From assembly GCF_902497855.1 (NCBI RefSeq), contig NZ_CABVHU010000003.1:372001-436000 (forward strand): DNA of 64,000 bases, read 5' to 3'. Source of the stretch: Pseudomonas fluorescens (GTDB taxonomy: Bacteria; Pseudomonadota; Gammaproteobacteria; Pseudomonadales; Pseudomonadaceae). A model generated the notes under the pieces. That model saw only the letters and a list, made by a program, of their open reading frames with translations, ran no database searches and was not told the origin of the DNA. This document shows, one piece after another, positions 63,596-64,000 of this stretch. Every line of letters starts with the position of its first letter. Within the stretch, counting starts at the first letter, position 1. The position numbers were made by a program, and so were the translations under genes.

Positions 63596-64000
63596 ATGAG
63601 TGCGGCTTCCCTGTATCCCGTTCGTCCCGAGGTTGCGGCCAACACGCTGACTGATGAGGCGACCTACAAGGCCATGTACCAGCAGTCCGTCGTCAACCCG
63701 GATGGCTTCTGGCGCGAGCAAGCCAAGCGCCTCGACTGGATCAAGCCTTTCACCACGGTGAAGCAGACGTCTTTCGACGATCACCATGTCGACATCAAGT
63801 GGTTCGCCGACGGCACCCTCAACGTGTCCTACAACTGCCTCGACCGTCATCTGGCCGAGCGCGGCGATCAGGTCGCGATCATTTGGGAAGGGGATGACCC
63901 TGCCGAAAGCCGCAACATCACCTACCGCGAACTGCACGAAGAAGTCTGCAAGTTCGCCAACGCCTTGCGCGGCCAGGATGTGCACCGCGGCGACGTGGTG
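63596..64000 (+). CDS. acs: Acetyl-CoA synthetase (partial)
   Basis: 135 codons of the N-terminus visible, running off the right edge. [40 protein letters not shown] and [20 protein letters not shown] match AcsA, which activates acetate to acetyl-CoA via acetyl-AMP. SD CGAGGTAAG. The catalytic domains lie outside the window. Confidence 0.95.
   Translation, partial: MSAASLYPVRPEVAANTLTDEATYKAMYQQSVVNPDGFWREQAKRLDWIKPFTTVKQTSFDDHHVDIKWFADGTLNVSYNCLDRHLAERGDQVAIIWEGDDPAESRNITYRELHEEVCKFANALRGQDVHRGDVV

Overview
The window reads as chromosomal DNA of a Pseudomonas from the fluorescens complex. The evidence is high GC with typical Pseudomonas codon use, abundant Pseudomonas REP/BIME intergenic repeats, and familiar genes (pca cluster with pcaR/pcaK, a ttgABC/emhABC efflux operon with its TetR repressor, rapA, ccoM, nrdB, acs). 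No rRNA, tRNA, CRISPR array or integrase was seen.

Layout. 1-3.3 kb: branched-chain amino acid ABC uptake genes (substrate-binding protein, terminator, livH, livM running off the left edge). 3.5-12.3 kb: housekeeping genes (DUF2288, a beta-hydroxyacid dehydrogenase, an MFS carrier, rapA, two small proteins, the tiny cbb3 oxidase subunit ccoM behind two Anr-type boxes, a PiT phosphate transporter). 13.5-26.7 kb: a complete protocatechuate branch of the beta-ketoadipate pathway: pcaR, pcaK, pcaIJ-F-HG, pcaT-B-D-C, five exact-length 135-bp BIME repeats, and an OprD-family porin facing the cluster. PcaR-like 15-mers lie upstream of pcaR, pcaK, pcaI and the porin, so import across both membranes, ring cleavage and conversion to acetyl-CoA plus succinyl-CoA look like one regulon. 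26.8-33.6 kb: RND efflux operon ttgABC with divergent ttgR and a TtgR-type operator. 33.8-51.8 kb: accessory and regulatory genes, including an ECF42-type sigma factor with its YciI/DGPF partner, PACE and TauE transporters, LysR/AraC/TetR regulators with divergent targets, a GAF histidine kinase, GlpQ-like phosphodiesterase and an amidase.

51.8-60.2 kb is the most unusual part. A segment of about 0.6 kb (the 5' end of a zinc-motif unknown gene plus a Phd-type antitoxin gene) occurs twice in direct orientation, at 53.85-54.55 kb and 58.30-58.85 kb. Between the copies lies an AT-richer four-ORF operon on the minus strand: a VioC/clavaminate-synthase-like Fe(II)/2-oxoglutarate oxygenase split into two overlapping frames, a MurI-like amino-acid racemase, and an MFS exporter. 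I read this as a small, possibly undescribed, amino-acid-modifying biosynthetic or self-protection cassette that entered by recombination. An HNH endonuclease and a BRO-N protein follow.

60.6-64 kb returns to core genes: nrdB, two small secreted proteins (one a tandem-repeat protein), and the start of acs at the right edge.
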